A stretch of DNA of 64,000 nucleotides from Solirubrobacter deserti (GTDB lineage Bacteria; Actinomycetota; Thermoleophilia; Solirubrobacterales; Solirubrobacteraceae): positions 143,493 to 207,492 of the forward strand of contig NZ_JAPCID010000005.1 in the NCBI RefSeq assembly GCF_027587175.1, written 5' to 3'. Positions 63,134 to 64,000 of the stretch are shown here, piece by piece. Both the position numbers and the translations under genes were made by a program. The notes beneath the pieces were generated by a model, which made no database searches, was not told the DNA's origin, and saw only the letters and a program-made list of their open reading frames with translations. Position 1 is the first letter of the stretch, and the number at the start of each line of letters is the position of its first letter.

Positions 63134-63325
63134 TGCCCCTGCCTCCCGTTCATCCGGCGCCGGTAGCTAAGCGGGACGAGTCCCGACCGTCAACCCCGAA
63201 TCGGCACGTGTTCGACGCACCCCGTCACAAAACTGCACCAAATCAGTGCCAATTGAAGCGCTCGCCACCACAACCGGCGCCACACCCTCCTTGATGGCGG
63301 AAACCCACCAACAAGGAGCCCCGCT
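63134..63325. promoter_or_regulatory. Divergent intergenic region before the ATL gene
   Basis: About 190 bases. Contains the perfect palindrome CGGGAC-GA-GTCCCG at 63172-63185 and an AT-rich stretch near 63228-63255. AAGGAG at 63311-63317 is the ribosome binding site for the ATG at 63326. No promoter boxes were identified with confidence. Confidence 0.45.
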
Positions 63326-64000
63326 CATGGACCTCGACCGCCTCCGCGCTCTCGTCGCCGGCATCCCCGCCGGCCACTGGATGAGCTACGGCGACGTCGC
63401 CGCCGCCTCCGGCGGCACCGACAAGCACGCCCGCGCCCTCAACCAGCGCTTCATCCGTGAGTCCCTCGCCGGCGCCCACCGCGTCCTGAAGTCCGACGGC
63501 ACGATCGGCGGCACCGCCCTGGGCGACCCCGCCGAGGTCCGCCGCCGCCTCGAAGCCGAGGGCCTCGAGTTCGACGGCGGCCGCGCCGCCCCGTCGCGCC
63601 GGCTCCGCCCGCCCGCGTGGCAGCCGCCGGAACCCGACGAGCCCACGCGTGGCGCGGAGGCTTCGCCCTCGGACGCGGCGCCCGCCGGCGCTGGCGCTCC
63701 GCCGCCCGACACGGCGTCCGCCAGCGCCGACGCGTCGCCGTCCGACGCGTCGCGCTCGGATGCGGCGTCCGCCGGCGCCGGCGCTCCGTCGCCCGGCGCC
63801 GGGTCCGCCGACACCCGAGTCCGCGGCGGAGCGGCCGGCGGCCCGCACGCGGGCGCGGGAGGGCCCGGGCCGAGCTCCGACGCACATACGACCGCGGGCC
63901 GCGTCGCGGCGGCCCGCTCCGTCGGCCCGGCCGGGCCCCGTCCCGTCGTCCAGCCCGCGGCCCGTCCCGTCGGCCCGCCCGCGGCCTGGCGCGCCCGTCC
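63326..64000 (+). CDS. Alkyltransferase-like (ATL/MGMT-fold) protein, partial
   Basis: 225 residues to the window edge, with the frame still open. The helix-turn-helix MGMT domain is clear: [20 protein letters not shown], then the region aligned to the methyl-acceptor PCHRV reads [15 protein letters not shown], with Ala in place of Cys. ATL proteins bind O6-alkylguanine and pass it to nucleotide excision repair. After about residue 95 the sequence becomes a long Pro/Ala/Ser/Asp-rich tail. An AAGGAG site precedes the ATG. Confidence 0.85.

Overview
The window comes from a very GC-rich actinobacterium. I read it as class Thermoleophilia, most likely order Solirubrobacterales (Solirubrobacter/Conexibacter type). 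The reasons are: many GTG and TTG starts and 4-base stop/start overlaps; F420-type oxidoreductases; a PGM1-type ATP-grasp ligase; an ECF42 sigma/DGPF pair; several large secreted beta-propeller proteins with basic or Ig-like C-termini; and a Rho-family protein with a lysine/alanine-rich tail. This placement is inference from gene content, not from rRNA. I saw no rRNA, tRNA, CRISPR array, insertion sequence or prophage.

Layout. 0-5.2 kb: two NarL-type two-component systems, one with a sensor that has lost its phospho-histidine, plus a ParB-like protein and a MerR-like regulator. 5.2-8.2 kb: PAP2 phosphatase, cobalamin adenosyltransferase, DUF4430 lipoprotein, and a TetR/VOC divergent pair with tandem operators. 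8.3-11.0 kb: proton-translocating transhydrogenase. 11.0-12.9 kb: ohrR-ohr-doxX, then a scar joining two truncated genes. 13.1-14.4 kb: a ubiquitin-like MoaD/ThiS protein coupled to a BNR propeller. 14.4-16.1 kb: a CAP protein and a frameshifted metallopeptidase. 16.2-18.7 kb: PGM1-like peptide ligase divergent from a yeast-type cytosine deaminase. 18.8-26.3 kb: assorted membrane, redox and secreted proteins, one with a probable frameshift. 26.3-31.3 kb: S4 protein, trehalose synthase-like GH13 enzyme with its LLM oxidoreductase partner, GNAT and MOSC proteins. 31.4-37.4 kb: glpD, a secreted propeller, folP and the Rho-like protein. 39.0-44.1 kb: a signalling block (response regulator, GAF-GGDEF-EAL, membrane diguanylate cyclase, small histidine kinase) running straight into cpaB. 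44.1-48.7 kb: a P-loop kinase, a three-domain APH-M23-aminotransferase fusion, and ECF42 with its DGPF protein. 48.8-51.7 kb: tadA-tadB-tadC. 52.0-61.1 kb: a partial division and cell wall (dcw) cluster, mraZ-rsmH-ftsL-ftsI-(acyl-CoA dehydrogenase)-murE-murF-mraY. 61.1-64 kb: a secreted propeller and an alkyltransferase-like protein that runs off the window.

How the parts relate. The dcw genes make and cross-link peptidoglycan precursors and are preceded by good MraZ boxes. The c-di-GMP genes end at cpaB, and the rest of the Tad secretion core lies 4.7 kb further on, which suggests that second-messenger control and pilus assembly are linked. Most other genes are small independent units. Several signs of decay appear in the accessory parts: a double truncation at 12.6 kb, an in-frame stop, two single-base frameshifts in homopolymers, and catalytic residues lost in four families.
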